Shown here in pieces: positions 19,714 through 28,626 of a stretch of DNA of 64,000 bases; the first letter of the stretch is position 1; every line of letters starts with the position of its first letter. Under the pieces are notes generated by a model. It saw only the letters and a list, made by a program, of their open reading frames with translations, was not told the DNA's origin and searched no databases. A program made the position numbers and the translations under genes. Origin of the DNA: Phytopseudomonas argentinensis (GTDB taxonomy: Bacteria; Pseudomonadota; Gammaproteobacteria; Pseudomonadales; Pseudomonadaceae); assembly GCF_900113905.1 (NCBI RefSeq), contig NZ_FORC01000002.1, positions 310,001 to 374,000 of the forward strand, read 5' to 3'.

Positions 19714-20804
19714 AGCCATCCGAGCACGACCGCTGGCAAGCGGAGGTCGCCCGGCGTCTGGGGCAGGGCGTCGACCTGGAATTCTCGTTGGCGCAGTTCG
19801 CACGGGCAGTCGATGCTGCCCCGACTGACCCTGCACTGCAGCGCTTTCTCGCCGGCCTGGTCGAGGCGGCTGCCGCGGCGCCTATCGACGCCTGGCGCTG
19901 CCCGATGCCTGATTGTGCCAGGCTGCTTCCGGCTGGCGTGGCCAGTACGCTGTGTCCGTTTTGCCAGGCCGATTATAAATATGAGGGTGTTGCGCCGGCC
20001 CGTGAGCAGCATTATCGACTGGTCGGCGAGACCAGTCGTGACATCCGCTGGGTGATCGTCATCCATGGCATGAACAGCCGAGCCAAATGGCAGGAGGCGT
20101 TCAGCTGGGAAATCGCCAATCGCCTGAGCTACTCGGCACCCGTGCTGATCTACAAGTACGGCTGGGCGACCATCGACGTGTTCGCGCGCTGGCTGCATCG
20201 CCGGCTGGCCCGGCGCCTGGGTGAGCGCATGCGCATCGCCATCGAGCAGGCACGCCAGAGCAGGCACCCGGCGCAGCCTGACATCATTGCCCACAGCTTC
20301 GGCACCTTGCTGCTGTCGCAGGTTCTCGAGGATCCGGCATTCGCGGATCTGCGCTTCGGGCGCATCATCACGGCGGCGAGCATCGTGCGCCCGGATTTCG
20401 ACTGGGATCGGCTGGTAGCTGACGGGCGTGTGGAGGCGGTACTCAACCACGTGGGCGGCCAGGATGCGGCGGTACCCTATGCGCAGTATGCGATTCCCGG
20501 CGCGGGGCCGGGCGGCGTGGTGGGCTATCAGGGCCAGGCGGTGCTCAATGTACGGGCCGACAGCTTCGGTCATTCGAGCTTTTTCATTCCCGAAAACCTC
20601 AGCCTGCTGATCTCGCGCCAGGGCCTGTGGCATGGCTTTCTGACCCGTCCATTGGCGCACTTTCACCCGCCAGGCGCCTTTGTGGCCGAGCCCCATTGGC
20701 AGCCAGCGCCCTTGTTGACGCGGCTGTGTACCCGGGCCATGGCCTACGCCTTGTTCGCCGTGCTTGCGCCGTTCTCTTGGTTGCGTCGGCGCCTGGACCC
20801 ATAG
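19710..20804 (+). CDS. Zinc-ribbon alpha/beta hydrolase (serine esterase/lipase-like)
   Basis: A 364-residue protein coupled to the preceding gene by a 4-base overlap. Residues 64-85 hold four cysteines (C64, C69, C82, C85; Cx4C-x12-Cx2C) that should bind zinc. A hydrolase core follows: VIVIHGMNSRAKW (oxyanion HG, about 115-127) and the nucleophile elbow AHSFG with Ser196; the motif is degenerate at the first glycine. A His in FGHSSFF late in the domain is the likely catalytic base. A hydrophobic C-terminal segment (about 335-355) may attach it to the membrane. The substrate is unknown. Confidence 0.8.
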   Translation: MKPSEHDRWQAEVARRLGQGVDLEFSLAQFARAVDAAPTDPALQRFLAGLVEAAAAAPIDAWRCPMPDCARLLPAGVASTLCPFCQADYKYEGVAPAREQHYRLVGETSRDIRWVIVIHGMNSRAKWQEAFSWEIANRLSYSAPVLIYKYGWATIDVFARWLHRRLARRLGERMRIAIEQARQSRHPAQPDIIAHSFGTLLLSQVLEDPAFADLRFGRIITAASIVRPDFDWDRLVADGRVEAVLNHVGGQDAAVPYAQYAIPGAGPGGVVGYQGQAVLNVRADSFGHSSFFIPENLSLLISRQGLWHGFLTRPLAHFHPPGAFVAEPHWQPAPLLTRLCTRAMAYALFAVLAPFSWLRRRLDP

Positions 20805-20885
20805 GCGACCATGCGCCGCTGAGCAGCCCGCGTTCGCTCAAGGCGCAGGTCGCCGGGCAAGAGTTGCCGGCGCAGGGCGCCGCGA

Positions 20886-21350
20886 TCAGTTGCTGGGACG
20901 CTGTTTGGTCGAGTCCAGCTCGGCCTTGCTGGCAGTGGTGATTTCGGTGATCTGTGCGGACTTGGCGATGGCGTAGTCGAAGGTGTCCTGCATCTTGGCG
21001 ATCGCTTCGGTGGGCGTGCCTTTCAAACCGCCGCTGGCTGCCCAGTCGAAGTTCCAGACCCCGGACAGGTCATCGGCACCCGCCACGTCGTGGGTCTCGA
21101 TGGCGGTGAACACGTCAGGGTGACGCTGCATGTACTTGGCGGCCTCGATGACCTCACCTGGCACCTTGCCCGAGGTATCGTTGGCCAGTTGGGAGACTTC
21201 CTGTTTGGTGATCGCCTGCCTGCCGTTCTGGCGCATGTAGTCGGCAATCGTCTTGCTGGATCGTGCGATATCCAACTTCGCATCGAACGCGGAAGTCGAT
21301 GAACTCGGAGTATTCGGGTTACCGCCGGTAGGTGATACGGACGTGGACAT
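20886..21350 (-). CDS. NolX/HrpK-like domain protein (type III translocon-related), orphan
   Basis: A 154-residue Ser/Thr-rich protein without a signal peptide. The central part (ITKQEVSQLAND, then EVIEAAKYMQRHPDVFTAIETHDVAGADDLSGVWNF split across about residues 45-100) resembles the repeated motif of HrpF/NolX/HrpK translocon proteins, in which a D-x-A-G-x-D-x-x-x-G segment follows a helix ending in F-x-A-I-E. These proteins are normally far longer and accompany a type III secretion system; none is visible here. It could be a secreted effector-like protein or a relic. Confidence 0.55.
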   Translation of the reverse strand: MSTSVSPTGGNPNTPSSSTSAFDAKLDIARSSKTIADYMRQNGRQAITKQEVSQLANDTSGKVPGEVIEAAKYMQRHPDVFTAIETHDVAGADDLSGVWNFDWAASGGLKGTPTEAIAKMQDTFDYAIAKSAQITEITTASKAELDSTKQRPSN

Positions 21351-21443
21351 CGCTCTGCTCCCTCAGTGGCTCAATGGCATACGGCAGTTGGTACTACCTC
21401 CGCCACAAAGCTATCAGCTGACCATCGGCAGTGGTGCACCGGC

Positions 21444-21490
21444 TTCACAGCAATTCGCAAATCCGCAGAGATTTCACAGCCTTTCACAGC
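21444..21490. repeat. Three direct copies of TTCACAGC
   Basis: TTCACAGC occurs at 21444-21451, 21473-21480 and 21483-21490, between the small minus-strand gene and the NolX-like gene. The spacing is irregular (29 and 10 bases). It may be a regulatory cluster for the NolX-like gene, or chance. Confidence 0.35.
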
Positions 21491-21567
21491 AGGTGCAGCG
21501 ATGGAGCTGCGCGCCTCGCCACGCGGCAGGCCAGCTGCCGCGCACTTTCTGCACGGGCGCGGCAGGC

Positions 21568-21786
21568 TCAGAGGCGCGGTGCGCTCTTCACCGTGGAGAG
21601 TGCCCGTTCGATGGCTTCATGAGGGGTCGAGGGCAGAGGCTGCTCGACGTAGTTGTACTTGCTGTTGTCCAGAATCAGCACCTGAGCCTTCTTCGCCAGC
21701 TTGTCGACGTCGTAGCCCAGATCGATGCAGGCGCCCAACATGGCCAATATGGCCTGCTCCAGCACCATCTCACTCTGTGTAGCCAT
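21568..21786 (-). CDS. Small hypothetical protein upstream of the NolX/HrpK-like gene
   Basis: A 72-residue frame starting MATQSEMVLEQAIL. It has an N-terminal amphipathic helix, a segment DVDKLAKKAQVLILDNSKYNYV and a short tail. I do not recognise a family. It is on the same strand as the NolX/HrpK-like gene, 217 bp upstream, and its small acidic-helical form could suit a chaperone or regulator of that protein; this is inference from position only. Confidence 0.5.
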   Translation of the reverse strand: MATQSEMVLEQAILAMLGACIDLGYDVDKLAKKAQVLILDNSKYNYVEQPLPSTPHEAIERALSTVKSAPRL

Positions 21787-22096
21787 TTGCGCACCTCGGT
21801 CATGGCCGTTCGCGGCCTGCATTGAGCGCAGATCATTCCACGCCCTACTGGTGAGTTATGACTGTGCCAGTGCGACAAGGATTCAGCACAAGTTACCTGT
21901 GCCAGGCGGCTAACCGATGACTGACATGCTGCCGTTCCGTTGCCTCGGACAGTCGGCGACGGCGGGAACAGAGAGCGATCTCACAGTGCCTCGAACTTCG
22001 GGGTGATAAGATTGCCGCCGCCTTTCGCAGCACCGCGCACCTTGCGCCAGGCCAGGAAGGCCGAATATCCCATCATGGACATGCATCGAGCAGACG
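21787..22096. other. 310-bp divergent gap
   Basis: No gene or strong repeat was seen between the small minus-strand gene and the YdgA-like gene. It should contain both promoters. A clear sigma-70 hexamer pair was not identified by eye. Confidence 0.4.
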
Positions 22097-23677
22097 ATGA
22101 ACAAATTAGCAGTAGTAGCAGTAAGTCTGGTGGCGGTTGGCGCACTCAGCACCGCGGGCGCCTGGTACACCGGCACCCAGTTGCCCGGCGTTCTCAACGA
22201 CCTCATCGAGGAATCCAACCGCCAGGGCGCTGAAGCGCTGCTGGGCACGGGCGCCAGCTTCAAGCTGGAGCTGGTGTCGCTGGAGACCCGTCTGTTCACC
22301 AGCACCGCGCGCTACAAATTCAGCTTCGACGCGCCGTCCGAAGAGGGTGAGGCGCGGCATATGGAAGTGCTGCTGCTGGACAACATCGAGCACGGCCCGC
22401 TGCCGCTGTCGCGCCTGATGCGCCTGAATCTGTGGCCGGTCATGGTGGCCAGCAACTACCAGCTGGAACCCAACGAGCTGACCCAGAAGTGGTTCGATGC
22501 CGCCAAGGGCGCCGCGCCGCTCACCGGGCAGGCCAGCCTGGGTTACAACGGTGCCAGCCGCGGTTCGCTGGTGCTGACGCCGCTGGATTTTGCGCCGTCG
22601 CCAACCTCCACGGTCAAGTTCTCCGGCATGACCCTGGACTTCGAAGCCAGCAAGCACGCCAAGGAAGTACAGGTCAGCGGCACCATGGACAGCCTGTCGA
22701 TCACCAGCACCGAGGACACGCCGGTGCAGGCCGACTTGCAGGGCCTGACCCTGACCAGCGACCAGCGCCTGGGTAGCGCCGATTTCTACGTCGGCGACAG
22801 CAGCATCAAGCTGGCTACCGCGCAGATCAAGGTCGGCGACAAGCCTGCCGTGCTGATCAAGGACATCGCCCAGGTCGGCAGCCTGCAGGAAAGCGGCAGC
22901 ATGCTCAACGGGCAGATCGGCTATGACCTCGGCATGGTCAGCTACGACGGCAAGGACATCGGCGGCCTGCGCACCCTATGGGCCATCAAGAACTTCGACA
23001 GCACGGCGCTGCAGTCGCTGTTCAAGCTCTACCAGGACAAGCTGACGCCCATTCAGCAAGCCCAGGCCCTGGGTGAAGAGGCCCCGCAGCTCGACTTCTC
23101 CGCCGACGAGGAGGCACGCATGAAGGCCGACCTGGAGAAGCTGCTGGCTGGCAAACCCCAGCTGGCGCTGGACAACTTCACCCTCACCACACCCCATGGC
23201 CAGGCCTCGCTGCGCGTAGCGGTGGACATGGACAAGCCCGAATCCTTCGAGCTGCCGCCTGACGAGCTGGCCCGCCAGCTGATCGGCAAGCTGGATGCCA
23301 AACTGACGGTCGCCAAGGCGGTGATCGGCGATGGCGTGCGCATCCAGGCCATGGTCGAGGGCGTCACCGACGCCCAGGCCATCGAGCAGCAGGCGGCGAT
23401 GATGACCGAGATGGGCAGCGGCATGGCGCTCGGCACCGGCCTGCTGACCCTGAAAGGCGAGACCCTGCAATCGACCCTGCACTACGCCGACAACAAGGTG
23501 ACCTTCAACGGCCAGGACATGAGCGTCGAGGAGTTCGTCACGCTGGTGATGTCCAAGACCGGCGGCATGGGCGGTGGTCTGGGTGATGATGCGTCGGCCT
23601 ACGGCGATGATGCGCCGCAAGACCTCGGTGGCTACGACGACGGCGCCGAGACGCAGGCGCCCGATCAGGCCGAGTGA
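22097..23677 (+). CDS. YdgA-family (DUF945) envelope protein
   Basis: A 526-residue protein. An N-terminal membrane anchor or uncleaved signal (LAVVAVSLVAVGALSTAGAW) is followed by the DUF945 pattern: WYTGTQLPGVLNDLI, an early beta-rich region with EHGPLPLSRL, a long central repeat-rich beta region and a Gly/Asp-rich C-terminal tail. Proteins of this family sit in the periplasm attached to the inner membrane and resemble AsmA-like proteins; the function is poorly defined. A strong terminator follows. Confidence 0.85.
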   Translation: MNKLAVVAVSLVAVGALSTAGAWYTGTQLPGVLNDLIEESNRQGAEALLGTGASFKLELVSLETRLFTSTARYKFSFDAPSEEGEARHMEVLLLDNIEHGPLPLSRLMRLNLWPVMVASNYQLEPNELTQKWFDAAKGAAPLTGQASLGYNGASRGSLVLTPLDFAPSPTSTVKFSGMTLDFEASKHAKEVQVSGTMDSLSITSTEDTPVQADLQGLTLTSDQRLGSADFYVGDSSIKLATAQIKVGDKPAVLIKDIAQVGSLQESGSMLNGQIGYDLGMVSYDGKDIGGLRTLWAIKNFDSTALQSLFKLYQDKLTPIQQAQALGEEAPQLDFSADEEARMKADLEKLLAGKPQLALDNFTLTTPHGQASLRVAVDMDKPESFELPPDELARQLIGKLDAKLTVAKAVIGDGVRIQAMVEGVTDAQAIEQQAAMMTEMGSGMALGTGLLTLKGETLQSTLHYADNKVTFNGQDMSVEEFVTLVMSKTGGMGGGLGDDASAYGDDAPQDLGGYDDGAETQAPDQAE

Positions 23678-23697
23678 TCCAGTCGCGTGGGTGCAAG

Positions 23698-23726
23698 AAA
23701 GCCAGTCGAAGGACTGGCTTTTTTGT
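23698..23726 (+). terminator. Rho-independent terminator
   Basis: A perfect 10-bp stem (AAAGCCAGTC / GACTGGCTTT) with loop GAAG and a following T tract. It lies between the convergent YdgA-like and TonB-receptor genes and may serve both. Confidence 0.9.
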
Positions 23727-23741
23727 GGGTGAGGTTTGGAC

Positions 23742-25934
23742 TTAGAAGCTGTACTTGGCGGTCAGCATCAGGTTGCGTGGGGCACCGTAGGTGTCGCCGC
23801 CGTACTGCGTGGAGGTGGAAATCGACGAATAATATTTTTTGTCGAAGACGTTGTTGGCATTGAGCTGCAGGTCCAGGTTCTCGTTCACCGCATAGCCTGC
23901 CATCAGGCTGGTGAGTGCGTAGGCGCCTTGCTTGAGGCGGTAGCTGCTGCCGCCGTCCAGCGGTATGTCGTTGTACATTCGGCTCTGCCAGGACAGGTTG
24001 CCGCCCACTCGCAGCTTCTCCAGTGGCCCTTGGAAGCGGTAGACGGTGGAAAGCTTGAACAGGTGCTCCGGCATATCGGTATCGAAGCGCTGGTTCTCGT
24101 TCTGCGGGTTGGCGGCATCCTTCAAGGTGTGCACGCGGGCGTAGGTATAGCCTGCTCCGAGCTGCCAGTTTTCGGTCAGCGCGCCTTGCAGTTCCAGATC
24201 GATGCCCTGGCTGCGGACTTCGCCTGACGCCACGCTGCAGTTTTGTTGATCGGAGCAGTTCAGACGGTCGGCACCGGTCACGTTGACGGCGCGGTTTTCC
24301 TGATCGATACGAAACAGTGCCGCGCTGGCGTTCAAAGCGCCGTCGAAGTATTCCCCCTTGATCCCCACCTCGTAGTTCTTGCCGACGATCGGTTTGATTG
24401 GGCTTCCGGAAGTGTCCTTGTTGCTCTGCGGTGTAAAGATATCGCTATAGCTGACGTAGACCGAGTGATGGTCATCCAGGTCATAGATCAGCCCGGCGTA
24501 GCGTGTGACGTTGCGGGTGACCTTGTAGTCGGCCTCCGAGCTTTCCTTGTCGTCATAATCGTACCAATCCAGGCGCCCGCCGAGGATCAGCTTCAGCGGG
24601 TCGGCCAGGCTCAGGCGAGTGGTCATGTAGACGCCATCCTGACTGGTTACCGCGCGTGAACTGGAGATACGCGTGAAATCCGGTTTGCCGCCATCGACCG
24701 GCCAGGAAGAAAAGTTGTACGGATCATAGTCGTCGCTGGTCATGTCGTAGATGCGTTTGCTCGCACCGATGACCAGTTCATGAGTTCGCCCAAATGCTTG
24801 AAAAGGGCCACTGGCGAAAGCGTCCAGACCTGTCTGCCGCTCATCATTCTTTGTTTGGTAAACGGTTCGTTCTAGGCGCCTATCTGCCTTGAAACGAGAC
24901 TGGTAAGAGCCTGAAAACAACGCATTCTGCTTGGCATAACTGCCGTTGAACTGCAGCTTCCAATCATTGGCCAACTGATGACGCAATTCGGCGAACAGCG
25001 TGTTGGTTTCCTGCTCCTTGTTTTCCCAATCGGTGCCCGGGTTGTAGGAGCGCGGCAGATCCTGGTGACGACCGTCGAGGCCTACCAGCGAGGCGCCCCA
25101 GAAATTGTTGGTCTTGTCCTTCTGATGGGAAAAGCCGACGGCCAGGGTGGTGTCGTCGCTCAGATCCGCCTCGGTGATGGCGTAAAGCAGGCCATGATCC
25201 TCCTCGGCACCATCGATGTAGCTGTTGGCATCGCGGTAGGAGGTCACTACCCGGCCGCGCAGGGTACCGCTTTCGTTGAGCGGGCTGGAGGCGTCGACCT
25301 CGCCACGGTAATCGTCCCAGCTACCGGCTGCGCCGGTGAGGGTGACGCGCTGATCGCCTAGCGGACGCTTGCGCACCATATTGACCGCTGCCGAGGGGTT
25401 GCCTGCACCGGTGACCAGGCCGGTGGCGCCACGCACGATCTCCACCCGGTCGAACATCGCCAGGTTCGGTTGCACGCCCACATTCACGCCGTTGTAGCCG
25501 CTGGGAATGCCGTCATACATCAGGTTGTCGATCTCGAAACCGCGGGCGTAATAGGTTTGGCGGCCGGGGCCGCTGGCGTAGCTGAGAAATACCCCGGGGG
25601 TGGCATCAATGGCGTCATTGATGCTGGTCATGCCCATGTCATCCATGCGCTGGCGCGTGATCACGGTTACCGCCTGAGGTGTTTCACGCATGGTCATGGG
25701 CAGCTTGGTGGCGGTGGACATGGCGCCTGTGGTGTAGGAACGCGAGCCTTCGGTGGTGCTGCCCAACTGGGTGTTGGTGATTTCGGTGGCGCCCAGTTCC
25801 AGCACGTTGCCCGCCGCGCTTTGATGCGCCTCGCCCTGTTGGGCCAGGGCCGGGGTCATGGTGGCCATGCAGATGGCCAGAGCCAGATGATTGCGGGGCG
25901 CAGCAAGGCAGCGAGGTGGCGTGAGGCGCGACAT
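23742..25934 (-). CDS. TonB-dependent siderophore receptor
   Basis: A 730-residue outer-membrane receptor. The start at 25934 (MSRLTPPRC) has AGGAG seven bases upstream and is followed by a signal peptide ending ALAQQ. A plug domain comes next (ETPQAVTVITRQRMDDMG; IEIVRG-type segment VEIVRGATGLVTGAGNPSA), then a 22-strand barrel ending in AKYSF with the terminal Phe required for outer-membrane insertion. No N-terminal secretin/STN signalling domain is present, so it is not a cell-surface-signalling receptor of the FpvA kind. It probably imports a ferric siderophore, perhaps xenosiderophore. A Fur box precedes it. Confidence 0.9.
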   Translation of the reverse strand: MSRLTPPRCLAAPRNHLALAICMATMTPALAQQGEAHQSAAGNVLELGATEITNTQLGSTTEGSRSYTTGAMSTATKLPMTMRETPQAVTVITRQRMDDMGMTSINDAIDATPGVFLSYASGPGRQTYYARGFEIDNLMYDGIPSGYNGVNVGVQPNLAMFDRVEIVRGATGLVTGAGNPSAAVNMVRKRPLGDQRVTLTGAAGSWDDYRGEVDASSPLNESGTLRGRVVTSYRDANSYIDGAEEDHGLLYAITEADLSDDTTLAVGFSHQKDKTNNFWGASLVGLDGRHQDLPRSYNPGTDWENKEQETNTLFAELRHQLANDWKLQFNGSYAKQNALFSGSYQSRFKADRRLERTVYQTKNDERQTGLDAFASGPFQAFGRTHELVIGASKRIYDMTSDDYDPYNFSSWPVDGGKPDFTRISSSRAVTSQDGVYMTTRLSLADPLKLILGGRLDWYDYDDKESSEADYKVTRNVTRYAGLIYDLDDHHSVYVSYSDIFTPQSNKDTSGSPIKPIVGKNYEVGIKGEYFDGALNASAALFRIDQENRAVNVTGADRLNCSDQQNCSVASGEVRSQGIDLELQGALTENWQLGAGYTYARVHTLKDAANPQNENQRFDTDMPEHLFKLSTVYRFQGPLEKLRVGGNLSWQSRMYNDIPLDGGSSYRLKQGAYALTSLMAGYAVNENLDLQLNANNVFDKKYYSSISTSTQYGGDTYGAPRNLMLTAKYSF

Positions 25935-25969
25935 GGAAGAGCTCCTGATAGTCGATTGGTGGGCGTTAT

Positions 25970-25988
25970 GATTGTGATAATCATTATT
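25970..25988. promoter_or_regulatory. Fur box
   Basis: GATTGTGATAATCATTATT matches the 19-bp Fur consensus GATAATGATAATCATTATC at 16 positions. It lies 36 bases upstream of the receptor start, in the expected place for iron repression. Confidence 0.85.
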
Positions 25989-26113
25989 ATTATATCTCCA
26001 TAATTTGTCGGAAGGACAAAGCGTGTCATGCCAATTTATTCGACTGATCAAGGGGTTAACGGTCAGGAAACAACAAGCGCCAGCTAGCCGGCGTATTGAA
26101 AGGAGGCAGAAAA

Positions 26114-26590
26114 ATGAATGTCGGACCCACGGGCGGCGATTCGAAACCTGTGCTGAGGCCCGCGCGGGTCACTGATTTACCGGCCATCTACCGCGGCGAG
26201 CTGGGTTATATCCGCCAATGGGAGCCGCAGCACGAACACGCCTGGCAGATGGCTGCCGAGCAGAACCTTTTACAGTGGGTCGAGAACTTCGAGCGACTGA
26301 TCGTCGCCTGTGTCGAGGACCAGCTCGTCGGTTATTCGCTATGGAGCGATGAGCAGGGGGAGGCGGAGCTGTGCACCCTGCATGTCAGCCAGGCATACCG
26401 GCGAAGGGGGATCGGCCAGGTGCTGGTCGATGCCTATGTCGCGGAGGCGAGGCAGGCGGGGTTCACTGCCCTGAGCCTGCACGTGCGCAGCGATAACCCG
26501 GCCCGGCGGCTCTACGAGCGGGCCGGGTTCGCTGAAGTCGGGGCCAATGCCCACGGCTACCTGCGCTATGAACGGCAGGCAGCGGTTTAG
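26114..26590 (+). CDS. GNAT-family N-acetyltransferase
   Basis: A 158-residue protein with the acetyl-CoA-binding motif RRRGIGQVLVDAYVAEAR (Q/RxxGxG/A) at about residues 97-115 and the C-terminal NPARRLYERAGF motif. It has a strong SD (AAGGAGGC) upstream of the ATG at 26114. The acceptor substrate is unknown. Its stop codon overlaps the stop codon of the convergent Fsr-like gene. Confidence 0.85.
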   Translation: MNVGPTGGDSKPVLRPARVTDLPAIYRGELGYIRQWEPQHEHAWQMAAEQNLLQWVENFERLIVACVEDQLVGYSLWSDEQGEAELCTLHVSQAYRRRGIGQVLVDAYVAEARQAGFTALSLHVRSDNPARRLYERAGFAEVGANAHGYLRYERQAAV

Positions 26591-27834
26591 CGGCTTGCGG
26601 ATGTCGGCGCTGGCGCCTGCGGTTTGAGCGGCCGGGTGCGCGGCAGCATCGCGGTGGCCAGGCCCAGCAATGGCAGGAACGACACCAGGTGGTAGACCCA
26701 GACGATGCCGTGCACGTCGGCCAGCTCGCCGAGCCCGGCAGCGCCGATACCGCCGATGCCGAACATCAGGCCGAACATCAGCCCGGACACCATGCCGACG
26801 CGCCCGGGCACCGCTTCCTGGGCGTAAACCACCAGGGCCGCGAACGCCGAGGACATCACCAGGCCGATCATGATCGCCAGCACCGCCGTCGCCGTGGCGC
26901 CAACATAGGGCAGGGCCAGGGCGAAGGGCGCCACGCCCATGAAGGATATCCAGATCACTGCCTTGCGGCCGATGCGGTCGCCCACCGGGCCGCCGGCGAA
27001 GGTGCCGAGCGCCACCGCGGCGAGAAAGATGAACAGGTAGATCTGGCTCTGCTGAACGCTCATGGCGAAGCGCTCGATCAGGTAGAAAGTGAAGAAGTTG
27101 GTGAACGCGGCGATGTACACGAACTTGGCGAACATCAGCACGCAGATCACCGCGATCGCCTGGATCACCTGGGCGCGATCCAGACCAGCCGCCTGGTTGG
27201 TGGCCAGGCTTTTCAGCTTCGCCTGGCCGTGATGGACGCTCCAGACGGTGAGGCGGCAGAGCACGAAGATCGCCAGGGCGGCGGCGAGCATGAACCAGGC
27301 GATGGCGTGCTGGCCGTAGGGAATGACGATGGCGGCGGCCAGCAGCGGGCCCAGGGCCGAGCCCGAGTTGCCGCCGACCTGAAAGGTCGACTGCGCGGTA
27401 CCGAAACGCCCGCCGGAGGCCATCCGCGCGATACGCGAAGCCTCGGGGTGAAAGGTCGCCGAACCCACGCCGACTACCGCCGCCGACAGCAACAGCATCT
27501 CGTAGCTGTTGGCGAAGGCCAGCAGGGCGATGCCGATAAAGGTCATCAGCATGCCCGAGGGCAGCAGGTAGGGCTTGGGGTGCTTGTCGGTGTACATGCC
27601 GATCCAGGGTTGCAGCAGCGAGGCGGTGATCTGGTAGACCAGGCCGATCCAGCCGATCTGCGCGAAGCTCAGCGAGAACTGGGTCTTGAGCATGGGGTAG
27701 ACGGCCGGCATTACCGCCTGAATCAGGTCGTTGAGCAGGTGCGAGAACGCGGCGGCGCCCACCACCGGCAGCAGAAAGCCATGGGGCTGGGCGGACGGGG
27801 CGGCAGTATCGAGTTGGGGTGTGGTGGTTTTCAT
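26587..27834 (-). CDS. MFS exporter, fosmidomycin-resistance (Fsr)-like
   Basis: A 415-residue major facilitator with 12 predicted helices. FSHLLNDLIQAVMPAVYPML near the N-terminus and GVGSATFHPEASRIARM near residue 125 are characteristic of the fosmidomycin-resistance protein branch. It likely exports small phosphonate or other toxic compounds, or acts in sugar-phosphonate antibiotic tolerance. The start is the ATG at 27834 (MKTTTPQL). It is convergent with and overlaps the GNAT gene by four bases. Confidence 0.85.
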   Translation of the reverse strand: MKTTTPQLDTAAPSAQPHGFLLPVVGAAAFSHLLNDLIQAVMPAVYPMLKTQFSLSFAQIGWIGLVYQITASLLQPWIGMYTDKHPKPYLLPSGMLMTFIGIALLAFANSYEMLLLSAAVVGVGSATFHPEASRIARMASGGRFGTAQSTFQVGGNSGSALGPLLAAAIVIPYGQHAIAWFMLAAALAIFVLCRLTVWSVHHGQAKLKSLATNQAAGLDRAQVIQAIAVICVLMFAKFVYIAAFTNFFTFYLIERFAMSVQQSQIYLFIFLAAVALGTFAGGPVGDRIGRKAVIWISFMGVAPFALALPYVGATATAVLAIMIGLVMSSAFAALVVYAQEAVPGRVGMVSGLMFGLMFGIGGIGAAGLGELADVHGIVWVYHLVSFLPLLGLATAMLPRTRPLKPQAPAPTSASR

Positions 27835-28100
27835 ACGCAAGGCTTCGAGTGGCTGGCGGGCCTGCTGGCATCCGGGTGCCAGCCCGGCCAGATGGCGGGA
27901 CAGGGCGCCAAGCTTACGGGCGCCGGCCGCGCCTGTCTCGCCTGATTCGGCAAGGGGTTAAACTTACGCGCCGCCGCGCCGGGCGACTGTTGCACAGCCA
28001 TCCATCAGCGGCGAGGGCCCATGCACAACGAAAACAGTCAGCAGCGAGCACGTCGTCGGTACGGCGCATGCGTAATCCGTAGCGGCGCATTGGCTGGCCG

Positions 28101-28463
28101 ATGAGCGCCCCAGCGGCGCCGTTGCGCACGCCCGATGGTCGTTATCTGATCGTCAGGGGCAGGCTGTGGCGCTTGTCCAATCCCGCGCTGGGCGATTCGC
28201 AGCGCCAGGCACTGGTCGACTCACTCATGACTGCCCGGCGTCAGGTGAAGGCTGCCAAGGCCGCGGACGACAGCGACGCGCTCAGGCTGGCGCGAACCCA
28301 AGTGCAGGCCGCCAAGGTCGCGCTGGGTGAGCGAGGGCCGGTGTGGTGGGACGATGGCGCGCCGGACTATAACCGCCGCCTGGTCGGCAACAGCCCCTAC
28401 GCTGACTGGTTCGATGCCCTCCAGCGCGAAGGTGGCGCAGCCCATCTTTCAGCCCCCAGTTGA
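28101..28463 (+). CDS. Small conserved hypothetical protein
   Basis: A 120-residue basic protein starting MSAPAAPLRTPDGRYLIVRGRLWRL. It has a beta-hairpin-like opening (PDGRYLIVRGRLWRLSNP), a long helix with many Ala/Arg/Lys residues, and a closing PVWWDDGAPDYNRRLVGNSPYADWF. I recall similar proteins in Pseudomonas and rhizobial genomes but cannot name a function. It is cytoplasmic by composition. Confidence 0.7.
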   Translation: MSAPAAPLRTPDGRYLIVRGRLWRLSNPALGDSQRQALVDSLMTARRQVKAAKAADDSDALRLARTQVQAAKVALGERGPVWWDDGAPDYNRRLVGNSPYADWFDALQREGGAAHLSAPS

Positions 28464-28626
28464 AGGTGGAATTGCTCGCCTGTCGGGCTGGGCGTTGCGC
28501 TTATCTGGGCGTACGCTGTGCGCGCGGCTTGGCGGCGGATTTTCCTGTGCACAGATCAGTGTCGCGAGCGCATGCGGAGCAACGGGGGTGATGTGATGGC
28601 ACGACGGCAAACAGAGAACGACGGAC

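Noticed and set aside
21363..21395. Possible Hrp-box promoter for the NolX/HrpK-like gene
   Set aside because: On the minus strand CCACTGA fits the second half, but the first half has two mismatches and the spacer is 20 rather than 15-16 bases.
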